DNA from: Cladorrhinum sp. PSN259
Taxonomy: Eukaryota > Ascomycota > Sordariomycetes > Sordariales > Podosporaceae
DNA: 64,000 nt
Reading direction: 5' to 3'
NCBI GenBank assembly: GCA_033725935.1
Contig: MU867096.1
Span: forward strand, 248,001 to 312,000
In this document: positions 34,651-47,214 of the stretch, piece by piece
Numbering within the stretch: position 1 is the stretch's first letter
How the letters are laid out: each line of letters opens with the position of its first letter
Notes under the pieces: model-generated
What the model was told of the DNA's origin: nothing
Databases searched by the model: none
Seen by the model: the letters and a program-made list of their open reading frames with translations, nothing else
Translations under genes and position numbers: made by a program

Positions 34651-35967
34651 CATTAAGTGAGAAATCCATTAATAAAACAATTTTTGGTGTTGATTTGAGT
34701 CCAGGTGGTGAGCGGAGAGCGCGGGGACGGCTAGAGATGGTTCTTAAACGATTTTCTTGGTCGAAGCAAAGCTCCAAAATGACATGATTCGGAAAATTGC
34801 TTGCAATGGAGAATCTGGCAGGCGTTTCTCTTGCCTTATACTGCCGGTAAACAGAGTTTCTCAAGGAAGAATTGGCCGCCACAATTCGATGCCATGTGCA
34901 TGCCATGTGGTGGGATCTGCGGGCTTGCCCCAGGTAAGAGCCTCGCTCCACATTCCTTTCTATGCATGAAGCAAAGAAACGGTCTTGTGTCAGTGTTGTG
35001 CTTATACCAGGAGGAGTATGTGCCACTTCTCGGAAAAGTGTGATTTGGCTCCATGTTTTATTCATTCAAGTTCGACTAGACAAACAGTTTATCGACTTGC
35101 AGGCCTGCCTAGTGGGCCAACATTATTATCTCACGGGAAAGCCGAACAAATGGCCGCCTGGTTGAAGCTATCTCACTTATATATGAATAGGTATACCACC
35201 CACATATCGAGACGGGCAAAAAGCCTGACATTTATCTAAAGATTGCGTATACAGTGAGGTAGGTGACGAAGAATGAATCTCTTCGTTGAGAGGACGTTCG
35301 CCCTCTACGAAGGGAAGATTGTGAGGAACCAAGAATTGCAGTGCCCGAAAGTTGCGGATGAACAATCTCAATGACACACACTATCACTGTTTAACTGGAC
35401 CCGAGGGCCGACGAAGAAGACCTAGTCTATCAAAGCAAGCTTGACACCACTACTGATCACCAATCTCGTGGACAAGGAAGATGGTGACAATGTGCAAACC
35501 TCCTTTAACCACTCCAAACTCCTCACTTCCTGCTCAGAAAACCCCACGAAGCACACAAACAGACACAAACTCGTAGAAATCATTACCAAAATTCAACGCT
35601 TGCTTAATTAAATCTAATGGTAGGCTAAGTTCTACATAAAACGTCTAGGCATGATTCACGTCTATTTCTTCCTCTAAGATCGCCGCAGCCTCTATAAAAG
35701 CAAAGCAAAGCAAACCTCCGTGGCCGTCTTTCTTGTTCGCCTAAAAAAGCCACCCATTTTCTTATCTCCTGGATCCTCTGTTCATCCACCCCATTTTATG
35801 TTCCTCTGAAACTCTCAAAATCTTTCAAAATGGGAGGTCATACACGAGATAAAAGCAAAGCCTTTTATATCCCCCATTCAAAGATGAGAAATGACTCCCT
35901 CCAACTTTGTTCTGCTTCCCGTTAGAAATCATCACATCTCCAAGCCCCTACTTTTTCTTGATATATT

Positions 35968-38900
35968 TTACTTCCCGTTAATCTCAGCCGCCACCTCCTC
36001 CTCACTCATATCGAGCACCATCCGGAACAGCTTCTCCTTCTCGGCGCTCTTCTGCACCAAATCAAAGAAGTAACCTGCAGTGTCATCCTCCTCACTACTC
36101 TGTTCCTCCGCCGCACCGTCAACCTGGTCAGTAGAGACCTTATCAGCGGTAGTACGTTGGGCTTGTGCCTTAAGCTTCTCCTTTTCCCGTCTAATACCAG
36201 CCTCCAACAACTCCTTCGGGGTGCCAATCTCGGCCACCTCACCTTTCTCAAGCACCAACAACCGATCAAAGTCTGCCACGGTCGAAAGACGATGAGCAAT
36301 GACCAAAACCGTACATCCGGCAGCCGCAAACTCCTTACGAAGCGACTCCTGAATGCCGCTGTCAGTGCCACGGTCAACGGCACTGGTGGCCTCATCAAGA
36401 ACGACAATCTTGGGACGCCTAAGCAAAGCACGAGCGAGACAGACGAGCTGACGCTGACCCTGGGAAAGGTTGGCTCCGCCAGCGCTGATGGGTGTCGAGA
36501 GGTTGGTAAAGATGTTGGCGTCGTCAGTAGATGCGGGATTGACTTCCGGCTCCCCCTCAATGACAGTTGGTTCAGCCTCAACGACGGTCAAGGCGTCAGT
36601 TTCGAACTCAGACTCGACAGCAGGAAGAACGGTAGCCGTAGTAGCGACTGAGCTGCTACCAGCAGGATAAATGCTTGGTTGGGGAGAGTCGTCCAACTGC
36701 GGAACCAAATGAACGCGTCTCAGGGAGGCGAGCAGGTCGTAGTCCTCCATAACACCCTCCATGTCGAGGTTCGAGCGCAGAGTGCCGGAAAACAGGAAAG
36801 GATCCTGCGGGATAATAGCGAGACGGCTGCGTAAGTGGCTCAACTTCAAGGTCGCAATATCTATGTTATCAATGTGGATAGATCCCTCAAGGGGGTCCAG
36901 GAGACGGAAGAAGACCGCAGCCAAGGTTGATTTGCCTGCACCGGTTCTGCCAACGATACCGATTCTCTCTCCAGCACCAATAGCGAAGTTGAGGTTCTTC
37001 AAAACCGGAGGCAGCCCCGGGGCATATGAAATCGTAAGATTGTTGACCTCGATCCTGCCCTCAGTAGGCCAAGCGGCAGAAGGATCCTCGCCAGCTTCAG
37101 TCTCCGTATCGATCTGGCAGTATTCCAAAACTCTCTCGCATGCGTTGAAACCCAGCTCAAGTGAAGCCATCCCGGAAAGCACAGCGGTGAGGGCGCCAGT
37201 GTAACGCAGGGCCAACGCCAAGCTGAAGCCGGCCATTGCAGCATCGACTCTGCTGAATGCCACAGCGTTTGCCACGACAGAAACGAACAAAGCGCCGAGC
37301 ACACCCATGCGAACAGCCATCCACCTAGAGGTTATTGCCAGTGCCCAGGAGGCCTTGGAGCTTGCGTCGATGAGGCTGTACATGCGATTCATATAAAAGT
37401 TGGTACGGTCGAAAGCACGAATCGTAGAAAGACCCGAAAGCACTGAGCTGAACTGATCGTATATGGGGGACGACGACACCGAGTTAATGCGCTTTAGCTC
37501 GCGTGCAGCATCGATATATGCACGAGCAATCTGTATGTAGAAATAAGATAGCAGGATGCCGAAGAAGATCACGTAACCCGATACGGACAAGCTATTTCAC
37601 CGGTCAGTCCAAAAAGCCCAGACAGAGATGTGAATAATGAAAACATACCTGGTGATGATGATTACTACCAGGAATAGAATGCTCTTAATGAAACCGAATG
37701 CCTGCGTGGCAAGTCTTCTGTCAATCATCACGATGTCGGACGTGAACCGGTTAAGGATTCGACCAGAAGGGACGGTGTCAATCCATCGAAGAGGAGCGCG
37801 GAGGATGGCATGTGTCATCTGGTGGAAGAGTTGCTTTGCGGCCTTCATGCCCACTGTAAAGTTCAGAACAACTCTAATGACAAAAACCACAAGCGACATG
37901 AGCTCGATTACGATGTAGACGCCGAGCCAGAAGTAGATACCCTGTCCCCATTTCCAACCATCCTGTACAAGCCTGGAGGCCCTCGGTCTTGAATCATCAG
38001 GGCCGAACTGAGAGTATTTGCTTGAAATGGTCTGAACAGCAAACCGTAAAGCATCTGATGAGGCATGTTGCGACAATTCTTTCAGACTCCAGTTACGCGC
38101 AACCGTGATAAAATGTCCAAAGAGGATGACAGCGACGCATAAGATCCATGCCAACATCCCACCGCTTGTCTTGTAATAAGCCAGGTAGACTTTCCACTTG
38201 ACGCGCCCAGTCTCTCTCGACTCAGCCTCCTGGGCACTCTGTCTTGTTCTTTCCAGAGTAGCACCATTGCTATTCTGTTCTTCCTCAGAAATTCCATCCA
38301 CCTGTGAGACGATGGCAAGCTCCTCTGAGTCGTCAACTGTAATATGATTTTCGGGTGCTGGAGTAAGATGCTGGACCTCTTCAACTTCACCGTTACGAAG
38401 TTGGACGGAATAGCTTGTGTAGGGTAGTACAAGGTCGGCATGGTGAGTGGCAAGAATGCGGGTTCTCCCTCTGGCGAGCTCTCCCGTGAGGGCTTCGTTG
38501 ACAATGAGTCGGCCAACGTGGGCGTCGACGGCACTAAGAACATCATCGAGTACGAGAATGCCCGCCCGTGAGTACAGTGCGCGTGCAAGAGCCGTGCGCC
38601 AACGCTGACCGCCAGAAAGAGTGACACCTTTGGGACCGACTTCCGTTTCGTCGCCGTCGACAAGGAGCTCAATATCTTTCTCCAGGGCGCAAGCAGCGAG
38701 AACCTTGCGGTAGCGCTCCTTGACAAATGGAAGACCAAATAGAACATTTTCTTTGACAGTACCGCTCTCAATCCAGGGGCTCTGAGAAACAAAGGCAACC
38801 AGCTGAGGGATGATCCATTCAGATTGTGGGATGTACGTGGCGCTCTCATCGATCACCGGGGGCCTTGGCCTCTTGATGTGTCCATCGAGGAGTTTGACCT

Positions 38901-41030
38901 CTCCCAGAATCGCTGCAAGTAAGAGACTCTTTCCTGCTCCAGTTCTTCCCGAGATGACACTGAGCTTCCCTGTGGGGAAATCCAGAGTGATATTTCTGAG
39001 CATGGAATGAGCCCCACGCTCCTCCGTCGAGTCCGTTTCGGAGACTTCCTCGGTGTCCTCGACTCTAGGCCATGCGACAGTAGCATTCTCAAAAGTGATA
39101 GACTGCCCAGCCTCCGAAAACTGTTGTTTGTCAAGGTTACTGAGGTACTTCTCAAGTCGTGTACAGCTGGTCCACGCTTCGATCATGTATGTCATCAAGA
39201 GTGGCAGATATGCAACTGCCTCGTCGAGCTGATCAAACAGGCCGAGGGCCGTGAAAATGACAGAGGCTGTAATGTTCGTTCCGTTTTGCCAAACGTACAG
39301 GAAGAAGCTGACACCGGAAAGCAGGAGTGGACCGAGGTTCATAGCTACCACAACAATACATGACCATGCCATAGCCTTCCAGTATTGTTTGATCTCCGCA
39401 TTTCGGCTCGCCATGATCTTGTCTTCCCAGTGCTGCTCCAAGGCGGAGTACCTGATCTGCCTCATCCCTTGCAGAGCTTCCGTCAATATGTGAGCCTTGT
39501 CATCGCGGTATTTCATTAGGCTGAAGGATAGGGCGGTGTATTTCTTGCCCAATAAGTGGTTGATCGGGACCATGAGACTGGCGGCAAGTAGACCACTGAC
39601 TACGGGGAGCCAGCCCATCAGGTTGATACAGAAGGCGCCCGCAAAGATCAACTTGAAGAGCGCGAGGGGAAAGTTGTTGTTGTATGCACAAAAGATGTTA
39701 ACGCGGTTGCTGAGCGGGATGTCAGCGTGGCTCAGAGACATGGAGAGGTTGGGGGATGCAAATACCTGTCAAGCTTCATGTGATTGATTACGTGTTGCCG
39801 TGTTGCAGGGCCATCTTTAGGCGCACCGTTGCTCCCGGACTCGTTGCCATTCTCTTTGTTTTCCTTTTGACCTGGCGGGGCAGTCTCATATTGCTTCAAA
39901 GCCTTGGAGAAGACCAAGGACTGAAGAAGCGAGCTAACGGGGATTTCAAGTCGGCTCGTAGTGATCCACTTAATCCAGTTATTGATACCGACTTGAAGAA
40001 GTTGGCTGACGAGTAACCCCAGCACCCAGATAAATACCGTAGGGTCTGTGGTTGTATGACCATGGCTGTGTTCGATTCTTGACAGGAAGTTGTACAAGAC
40101 CACCTGAGGAAACAGTGCCAGTAAAGCGACAGCGCCGGTTAACAGCCATTGCAGTATCAATTCCCACTTGAAAGTGTTGATGAGCTGCCGCCACAAGGGA
40201 AGCTTTGCATTGAGTGCTCCAAGAAACTTGGCTTGCAAATTTCTAGATCTTGTCTCATAGTTGAGGTTTGGGATATCTACCAACTCCATCTGCCGCTCTT
40301 TAGTAACGTTGAAGACCACGCGGTTCCATGAGAATGAAAAGAGCCTCAACAGCGAGACGGTGTTTTGTTGGTCAACCAAAACATCTCCGTCGTAGACATC
40401 TGGACGGCGTTGGAAAGCTGCATACCCGGCTGATGCAGTGAGGCCCGAAACGATCTGTACAAGGTAGAGCAGGCCAGCGACTCGTTGCTTCCGGTCGAGG
40501 TCAGCATTGAAGAGCGCTTCGAGGGCTCTGTATCCATGAAGGAAGGCGAACAACGCAGCGACCAGCAACGACGAGGTCAAGCCGAAGACTGTCACGCGGA
40601 ACTTTTCTGAATATTGGTGTTTCGGTGGAAGGCAGACGAACTGCAAGGAGAGAAGGCCCTGTGGAACAGTTAGTGGACAATTTTCAGCAACAGCTTGTCA
40701 GTAATCTATGCAACTTACCCAACATCCCAACTCTGCCCATGCAACATGGCTGTAAGGAACACCCAAAACAGGGAGTCTCGAAGCAACTAGAGCTACGGTC
40801 CCAACCGTGACCGCGAGCCCCACGACGACTCTCGGCCGAGTGTCGGAGAATGACTTGATCGATTCTGCCTTGGAAATGCCATCGCGGTCCTCATATGAAG
40901 TACCATCTCCATGGATGAGGGGTGAGTAACCCCTTTTGAATCTCACCAGATGGCCGAGGATGGTGAGCAGCGCAACGAGCGTGACTGTAGCGAAGCCAAT
41001 TGGCGTGTAAAGCGCAGCCAGGTCCAGCAT
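35968..41030 (-). CDS. ABC transporter, ABCC/MRP type (full-length)
   Basis: Exons 41030-40719, 40658-39766, 39709-37649 and 37591-35968; about 1629 aa. The layout is TMD0-like N-terminus, TMD1, NBD1, TMD2, NBD2. NBD1: Walker A SGRTGAGKS near 655-663, signature LSGGQRWRTA near 766, Walker B ILVLDDVLSAVDAHVG. NBD2: Walker A GRTGAGKS near 1303-1310, signature LSQGQRQLVCLARALL, Walker B VVLDEATSAVDRG. NBD1 has Asp instead of the catalytic Glu after Walker B, the usual degenerate site of ABCC proteins. About 70 acidic/Ser residues are inserted in NBD2 before the signature. Introns 40659-40718, 39710-39765 and 37592-37648 give in-frame joins (GCW-GLLSLQF, KLD-S-NRVNIF, VVIIT-S-LSVSGY). Typical roles are export or vacuolar sequestration of conjugates, bile-acid-like compounds or drugs. 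The substrate is unknown. The first ATG chosen is 41030; the upstream frame lacks ATG. Confidence 0.92.
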
Positions 41031-41926
41031 GTCGGCAGCTGTGTTGGGGTTCGGATGCTCCCCAAGTATTCGTTGGGTGACTTTGGCGTGGTTGTGGTTG
41101 TGGAGCTGTGATGCTGGAAGGTGGGATGTAATCGTGTAGGTAGGGTTGTGGTGAGCCGAAAGGATCGAGTACAAGTACCCTTTCCTACGGGCGATGAAAG
41201 TCGGTGTGGTGTCTCAGACTGAATTTTACTGTCCCGCACATCGCAGTTTTAAATTTTGTGAATTCTGAATTTCCGAACACGGCGCTGAAAACCAATTGGT
41301 CGATTCCTGAAAACTGCATGTATGTTTTACTTTGACCGCCATCAAGGTGCCGACACCTTATGTGGTACAGTGTGAAACTGTCACAACGTGCTTTGTGGGG
41401 GTCGAGATTGTTGCGTCTTACAGGACGTCACCACCTGTAGTCGTAGTGGTTCCGCTGTTTCGAACTTGTTTTTGCAAGGAGGAATTTTTTTTAAAGGTAT
41501 CGGAGCTGTTAGGTAAAGTAATCCAGGTATTCTAACCTCAGGTTAGATCTCGGTGGCGGGGGTTGCTCTTGCCTTACCGGTTCTTCGGGTAGAGAGTCTA
41601 ACTGTCTAAGTAATTACTACACTGTGACCCGCTTTTGACAGACTGCCGCAGCCCGCTGCGTGGTTCGGGATGGATTGTGACATCCCCGGCGCCTCGCCTG
41701 CGCCTGCCTTAGATTCAACTACACGAAAAACTTCACTCAGCCACCGACCACCAATCGAACAGATCATGTTACACGGCAACGATGATTCAAATTGCGCGGG
41801 ACGCGCGTTATGGTTTCACTTGCTCATCTCGCATAAAATACAAGGCTTACTAAACATTTATCTCCATATTCATAAATGATGAATCACAAAGTCCTCTTCA
41901 ACCTCGTCGCCTATCTAGATCGATCC
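41031..41926. other. Intergenic between two minus-strand genes
   Basis: About 0.9 kb with the ABCC promoter and leader and the 3' end of the SDR gene. No other feature is recognised. Confidence 0.5.
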
Positions 41927-42826
41927 TCAACCATTAACCACTGACCCGCCATTGCAGTGAATCGTCTGTCCACTAAGTGCAGAGCTGTCCGACGAAGCCA
42001 AGAACACGGCACAGGTGGCAATCTCGCTGGGCTGTGCGGGTCTACCCATCGGAGCGGCGAACTGTTCCTGCATCTCTGCTGTCATGGTCGAGGGAATAAG
42101 GGGTGTCCAAACAGGCCCTGGAGCAAGCGCGTTGACCCGGATACCTTTGCTGAGCTGCTGATTGCTCAGGCCGCGAGTGAAGGAAATAATGGCACCCTTT
42201 GTTGCCGTGTAGTCGAGAAGCTGAGGCTTGCCAACATAAGCGTTGATGCTGGCGTTGTTGATGATGGTGCTTCCACGCTTCATGTGTGGGAGAGAATATT
42301 TGGCCATGTAAAAGTATGGATGGATGTTGGTGTCGAAAGTCTTGATCCACTGCTCCTCGGAAAGATCCTTGATGTCATCGACAGCCATCTGATATGCAGC
42401 GTTGTTGAAGAGGATGTCGATCTGGCCGTTGAAGACGCCAACAGCCTTGTCGACGACCTTTTTGCAGTTCTCGCGATCACGGAGGTCCGTTGAGATGAGG
42501 TGGCACTGCTGGCCATACTGCTCAACGCGCTTCTTGGTATCTTGGGCATCGTCCTCCTCCTCGGGGAGATAGGCGATCAGGGAGTCGGCGCCTTCCATAG
42601 CGAAGAGGATGGCAGTGGCACGTCCAATTCCGGAATCACCACCTGTGATGATGGCCTTCTTTCCCTTGAGCTTGCCGGCAGCTTTGTACTTCTCGCTCTT
42701 TCCATCAGGGGTCGGAACCTCGTCGAACAGTGGTTGCGGATGAGGCATCTTGCTCTCCTTTCCCGGAAACTCTTGGTGAGTAACCGGGACCTTGTGACCG
42801 CTCTCGAACTGGCCCTTGTCTGTCAT
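41927..42826 (-). CDS. Short-chain dehydrogenase/reductase, YghA/Gsp39-like
   Basis: A single exon of 299 aa. It is a classical-type SDR with a 50-residue N-terminal extension (HKVPVTHQEFPGKESKM.., HPQPLFDEVPTPDG), which marks the bacterial YghA / general stress protein 39 group that is also widespread in fungi. Motifs: nucleotide loop TGGDSGIGRA (about 61-70), NNAAYQ, catalytic Ser in NNASINAY, catalytic Tyr and Lys in DYTATKGAI, and PGPVWTPL. It is a likely NADP(H)-dependent oxidoreductase of small aldehydes, ketones or sugars in the cytosol; the true substrate is unknown. No intron is present. The 5' leader carries a 39-base-period tandem repeat (42844-42919). Confidence 0.92.
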   Translation of the reverse strand: MTDKGQFESGHKVPVTHQEFPGKESKMPHPQPLFDEVPTPDGKSEKYKAAGKLKGKKAIITGGDSGIGRATAILFAMEGADSLIAYLPEEEDDAQDTKKRVEQYGQQCHLISTDLRDRENCKKVVDKAVGVFNGQIDILFNNAAYQMAVDDIKDLSEEQWIKTFDTNIHPYFYMAKYSLPHMKRGSTIINNASINAYVGKPQLLDYTATKGAIISFTRGLSNQQLSKGIRVNALAPGPVWTPLIPSTMTAEMQEQFAAPMGRPAQPSEIATCAVFLASSDSSALSGQTIHCNGGSVVNG

Positions 42827-42843
42827 GTTGAAAAGCCGTTGGC

Positions 42844-42919
42844 TGATATGAGTCTTGGGAGAAAATGGTTGAATTGGTTTGTTGATATGAGTCTTTGGAG
42901 AAAATGATTAAATTGGTTT
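42844..42919. repeat. Two-copy tandem repeat, 39-base period, in SDR leader
   Basis: The 37-base copies at 42844-42880 and 42883-42919 are separated by two bases and differ at three positions (G/T, G/A, G/A). They start 17 bases upstream of the SDR start codon, so they belong to its 5' leader or promoter. Confidence 0.85.
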
Positions 42920-43860
42920 ATTTCAGTGTTTAGATGCAGTTGAAGCTCTCTCTTTTATAAGAAGTGTCTCGCAAGGCAGTCTATGACATAATTGGAGGAA
43001 ACATCGGGAGATATTCAATTAAGAGGGCAAGTATGACGACATTGACAGCAGCCATTGTTCCTCCTACACAACAACTATTGTTTTTCAATCTTTTGATAAA
43101 GAATTTCCCCAGTATCCGCAAGACATTCCCCTGCCCATCTAATGTTGAGTGCAGTGTATTGGCGTGATTGGTTCATCTCTGACAGCTTCTGTGCGTACAT
43201 TACAGTAGACTTTCGGATGTTTGCATGTGGGGTCATCTCTCAGTTGGAGAACAACAACCCCTCTCTTTCTCCAATAAGAATCATCAATTGCTACATCGTT
43301 CGAGAATCTCAAGTTTTGCTCTCCTTTGAACTGTCTTGTTTGTTCTGTCGCCCCAACTTAACGCTTTCATGCAATGGAGAGCGCTATCATGTTTGAAAAA
43401 GCTCCCCGTCACCATCTCACCAACACCTGATTCAAGGTTGGATCTAGGCGATGAATTCACCGTATAGCCTTTTGTCCGTAGTGACCGATCGTTTACCGTT
43501 CATCTTCTGTTTCCCATCTCATCACACTAACAGAGCTGTTTTCTTCAATCGGCCATCGGACCGTTGGTCAAGTCTACAAACCGTTATGCGGGAATTCCTT
43601 TAATGCTTCCCCGATGATGTTGGAACTTTGTCAATCTAGCTTCTTAGTGAAGACACAACAGTTAAGGATTGCATCGTAAATCAATATCAACAATGCAATA
43701 TCCAAGTTTCACAGTCGAGACTCGTTTGTTCAAGTCTGCCCCAGCCATTCATGTCTCAAACAGATTCAATTTTGATCAGATACATTCCATCTTTCATTTG
43801 TTCTCGTCTTTTGGGTGGCATTCTCTTCGATGTTATACCTGTGTTGATTTTTCTTTCACC
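42920..43860. other. Divergent promoter region
   Basis: It separates the SDR (-) and the rhodopsin-fold gene (+). No coding region is supported. A plus-strand frame is open from about 43669 into the next gene, but its only upstream ATG (43693) gives a leader without features. Confidence 0.5.
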
Positions 43861-45436
43861 ATGATCCCAGACATAGACCCTCGAGGTGTCCGATTATTCG
43901 TTCTTACCATCACGTTTCTGATTCTTGTTTGGTTTTTTATGTCTCTTCGTGGGCTAGTCAAGTCGTCAACCGTCAGGAAAGTGTCGCTGGATGACTGGTT
44001 GATGCTTGGTGCTGTTGTATGTGAGCCTCCCTCACTTTACTTTCATCCAACGTCGACTTTAACACCACACCACAGCTTATTTACACAGCACATTCCACCA
44101 TCACACTATGGGGGATTATTTACGCGAGCCAAGAGGGAGACAAGGACTTCATCCGAGGGGAGAGCATTGCGCTTCACTCATGGTTCCTGGGCGAGACCCT
44201 CTATGCTCCCATGTCGGCCCTCATTCGCACTTCCATTGCTGTCTTCCTCCTTCGTATCGCCACAGACAAGGCACATAGATGGATAATATATGCTTGTCTT
44301 GACGTTACCTGGGTATTGTCAGTTGTCTACTTTTTTCTTGTTTTGTTTCAGTGCTCTCCTCCTTCCTACTTTTACAATCAGGTCCTCGACCCAAGTGGTG
44401 GGAATTGGTATGTTGCAGACATAAAAACACGATCTCCAAAACACAACTAGCTAACTGACTGTATTCATAGCCTATATAAAAACATAATTCCAAGGGCAAC
44501 TATCGCACATAGCATCATCTGTGCAGTTGTAGACTTCATCTTAGCTTTCTTGCCCGTTGCTATCCTATGGAACGTCAGGCTCAACAAAAGGACCAAGGTT
44601 GTGGTAGCCACACTTCTGAGTATGGGTCTTCTGTGAGTGCCCTCCCTTTTTATCATTCAGGCCATTCAAGACAGAATACTAACGTTGAACATATGTGAAG
44701 TGCCGGGATTGCCTTGATAGTACGCGTCCCTTATGTCAGATTCATCGACATCGCAGATCCTGAATTCCTAGAACAAACAAATGGCACCGCCTTCTGGAGC
44801 GTAATGGAAACCTCCCTCGGCATCATTGCAGGCTGCGCGGCTACCCTCCGACCTCTTATGCGAGGTTTCGGCCCCAAACGAGGTCCCGGGAGGCGCGGCG
44901 GCCCCTCATCACCACACAAGAGCAACGAAGCCAGGAGAAGAAACAATGATAACGGCGGTGGTCGTGCACCGGCACCACCAGCGACAGAATCCGTACAAGC
45001 TCATCAGCTCCAAGAAGTCAAGGACGACTACACTCCGCCGGAACCGATCCCAGAAGAGCGCGCAGTAGTTAGAGACGACATGTACGGAGCAATCTCACCA
45101 GAACTCTACACTGATCTGGACAGGGCCACGCAACAGACTTCCCTGTTCCGCCGTTACGATCGCAGGAGATCCGAGACACCAGTCAGCAGGTTAGGGGATC
45201 GGGCAATGAGCCCAGCATCATCGACCATATTTACTCCCACGTCCGAAGGTGTTCGCGTAAAGACAAGCATAGAGATTAGAAGAGAATCTGGGTCGCATCT
45301 GCAGTCAACACTAAATGCTGAAGGGAGGGCGATGCCGCTGGGCTCCTTTGTGTTGCAGGGTGGTGAGCAGGTAGTGACGATAAAGGGGCCTACGACGTAT
45401 CATAATCGGTTTGCTCATTCGAGATCATGCCGATGA
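43861..45436 (+). CDS. Rhodopsin-fold integral membrane protein (PTH11-like receptor family)
   Basis: Exons 43861-44016, 44076-44407, 44471-44632 and 44701-45436; about 461 aa. Six to seven hydrophobic helices run from DPRGVRLFVLTITFLILVWFF to WSVMETSLGIIAGCAATLRPLM. The family signatures are DDWLMLGA after helix 1, ALIRTSIAVFLLRI, the YNQVLDPSGGNC segment, an FLPVAILWNVRLN helix, KRTKV..LLSMGLLAGIALIVR and ETSLGIIAGC. These mark the fungal rhodopsin-like domain shared with PTH11-like GPCRs. There is no CFEM domain. The C-terminal 180 residues are cytosolic, Arg/Pro/Thr-rich. Introns: 44017-44075, 44408-44470 and 44633-44700, each with good joins (GAV-LIYTAHS, GGN-C-LYKNII, GLL-AGIALIV). The ligand and signalling role are unknown. 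The ATG at 43861 has a good context (TTCACCATGA). Confidence 0.88.
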
Positions 45437-45603
45437 TATAGTGGATGGTGACAAAACATACAAATCAGGGAATTTTTAACCCCAAGAGCTATTCTTTATC
45501 CCCTGTGCAGCATTCTTTATATCGTCCAAACCGTGTCTGGCATGACACGAACTCCTAATGCGCAACCATTCATTTCACTAAGCTCGGCGAACGGCTCACT
45601 TCC

Positions 45604-46176
45604 TTAATTCCAGACATTCGGATTGCCCTCCCAAGTCTTGTTGCTAACGTGAGTATAGCAAGCAGCACTGCCATCCACGTCAAAGATGGTGGTATCTAGA
45701 GAATATATGTCAGTAACTTTGCACTACTCAGGTGCAGAAACAAGGAAAAGACTTACTCAGGTCGAGAGTCGAAACAACATGCTGATTGTTTGTGTCCCAG
45801 CAAGAACAGGTGAGATCAACCGTCTCGTGAATGGCGATGGTACAGTTGGTGCAGGTTCCAGAGTAGGAGCCACTGCAATTTTGAACGACGGTTTAGTCAA
45901 TTTGATAATGCACTAAAATGAATGGTGGGAAACTAACTTCTCCCAGCTCACGAGCTGCCCGCCATTGTTGCCCACGCAGAAGTCTAGGTCGATATACGTG
46001 TAGTTGTAGCCAAAAATCTCGGTATTGTTGTTCTGACAGTACATGCTGAGGGAGTGGGCGGTGAGATTGGCACCCTGGTATGCGCAAAACTCAATGAAGC
46101 CGCCTCGCTGGACGGTGCCCGACACCGATGCCATCATTGCCAGCACGCCGAGGAGGAGGTTCGTGAAGATGATCAT
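45604..46176 (-). CDS. Secreted cyanovirin-N homology protein
   Basis: Exons 46176-45938, 45872-45757 and 45695-45604; about 148 aa. Residues 1-20 (MIIFTNLLLGVLAMMASVSG) are a clear signal peptide. The mature part has one CVNH-like domain: CAYQGANLTAHSLSMYC, YIDLDFCVGNNGGQLVSW, SGTCTNCTIAIHETVDLTCSC, then TLDLNTTIFDVDGSAAC. It has 8 Cys and about 7 N-glycosylation sequons (NLT, NNT, NYT, NGS, NCT, NTT, NKT), one made by splicing. CVNH proteins are mannose-binding lectins; sugar binding here is inference. Introns 45873-45937 (donor GTTAGT) and 45696-45756 keep the frame. It is convergent with the rhodopsin-fold gene. Confidence 0.85.
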
Positions 46177-47214
46177 CTTGTTTTGGTATGCCTTAGGTAT
46201 GAGGTCAAGAAAATACCAGAATAGAGATGATTGAATGACTTTGGTATAGATTATGACTAGAGCAGGGCGAGGAGAATGAGTGACGGCCCCCCGAGGGTAG
46301 AATGATTGTCGAGGTGGGGGAATGGACGGGTGGTTTGTTATCGATTTAGCATCGTGAAACTCTAAGGCAGCACTGCAGCAAGCTGAGACTGACAACCTGA
46401 ATAAACCTCGGGCTGGCAGGCTCGGAGCCGGCTCGCTGGCGGCGGTCAGCTCCGGCAGCAAAGCTAGAAGGTGCTGCCCTCGAAACTCCACACATAATCA
46501 ACACCCAGGCGGCAGGCATCACTCACGATGACAGGATGACCAGGGTCCGTGTTTCACGGGGACGTTCATCTCATTGAATTGGCCAAAACGAACTGTACAC
46601 ATGACCGACCTTATCAAACAAAACCTACAATCAAGCCACTAATAGCACTCCAATTGGTCATTGAGGCAGACTCGGTGAATGTAATTGGGATCATAATACA
46701 AACTCGCCTCACCCCGGAGGTTATTCTCCTCCACGAGCATGTCAAACGTTGTTCATTGTGGTTCAAGATCCTCGTCGAAATTTTCAGCTTGAAGGTGACA
46801 CCCGAAAAGGGGGTCATTTGGTGAGGATATCTCGGACGTATCGTCTAGTCTCACCAAAACAGCCTCCATCACGCTGTCTCACATACAGACCATAGCATCA
46901 ACCCACTTCTGCACGTCACAAGATCTCTGATTTACCGTAATCTCACCGCAGCATTCATACACTAAAGTGTCACAGCAGAGATCCCGGAAGAGGATGCCTA
47001 TCGCTGACAAAATATTGTATAACCGCCATTCCTACAGTATCTGTGAGGTAGGTGAGATATCCCATTCATATGGTCATGCTCATACCAACTTTTAAAATGC
47101 CATTGCTTGTGAAACTCATCCAAAACAGCCGAGCGAACTCTGTGCATGTACACAACACGATACGACACCATATCTATCCGAACAACCCCCTCATGTCCCA
47201 CTGGGCAGTCCAGT
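46177..47214. other. Intergenic between two minus-strand genes
   Basis: About 1 kb upstream of the cyanovirin-like gene and downstream of the glycosylase gene. No gene, repeat or RNA is recognised. Confidence 0.5.

Larger units (their letters stand above)
34067..35967. other. Convergent intergenic region with hairpin and poly-T tract
   Basis: About 1.9 kb between the Cys/His gene (+) and the ABCC transporter (-). It contains an 11-bp perfect hairpin at 34151-34177, a T26 tract at 34625-34650 and purine-rich DNA at 34370-34600. No gene is visible. Confidence 0.5.
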
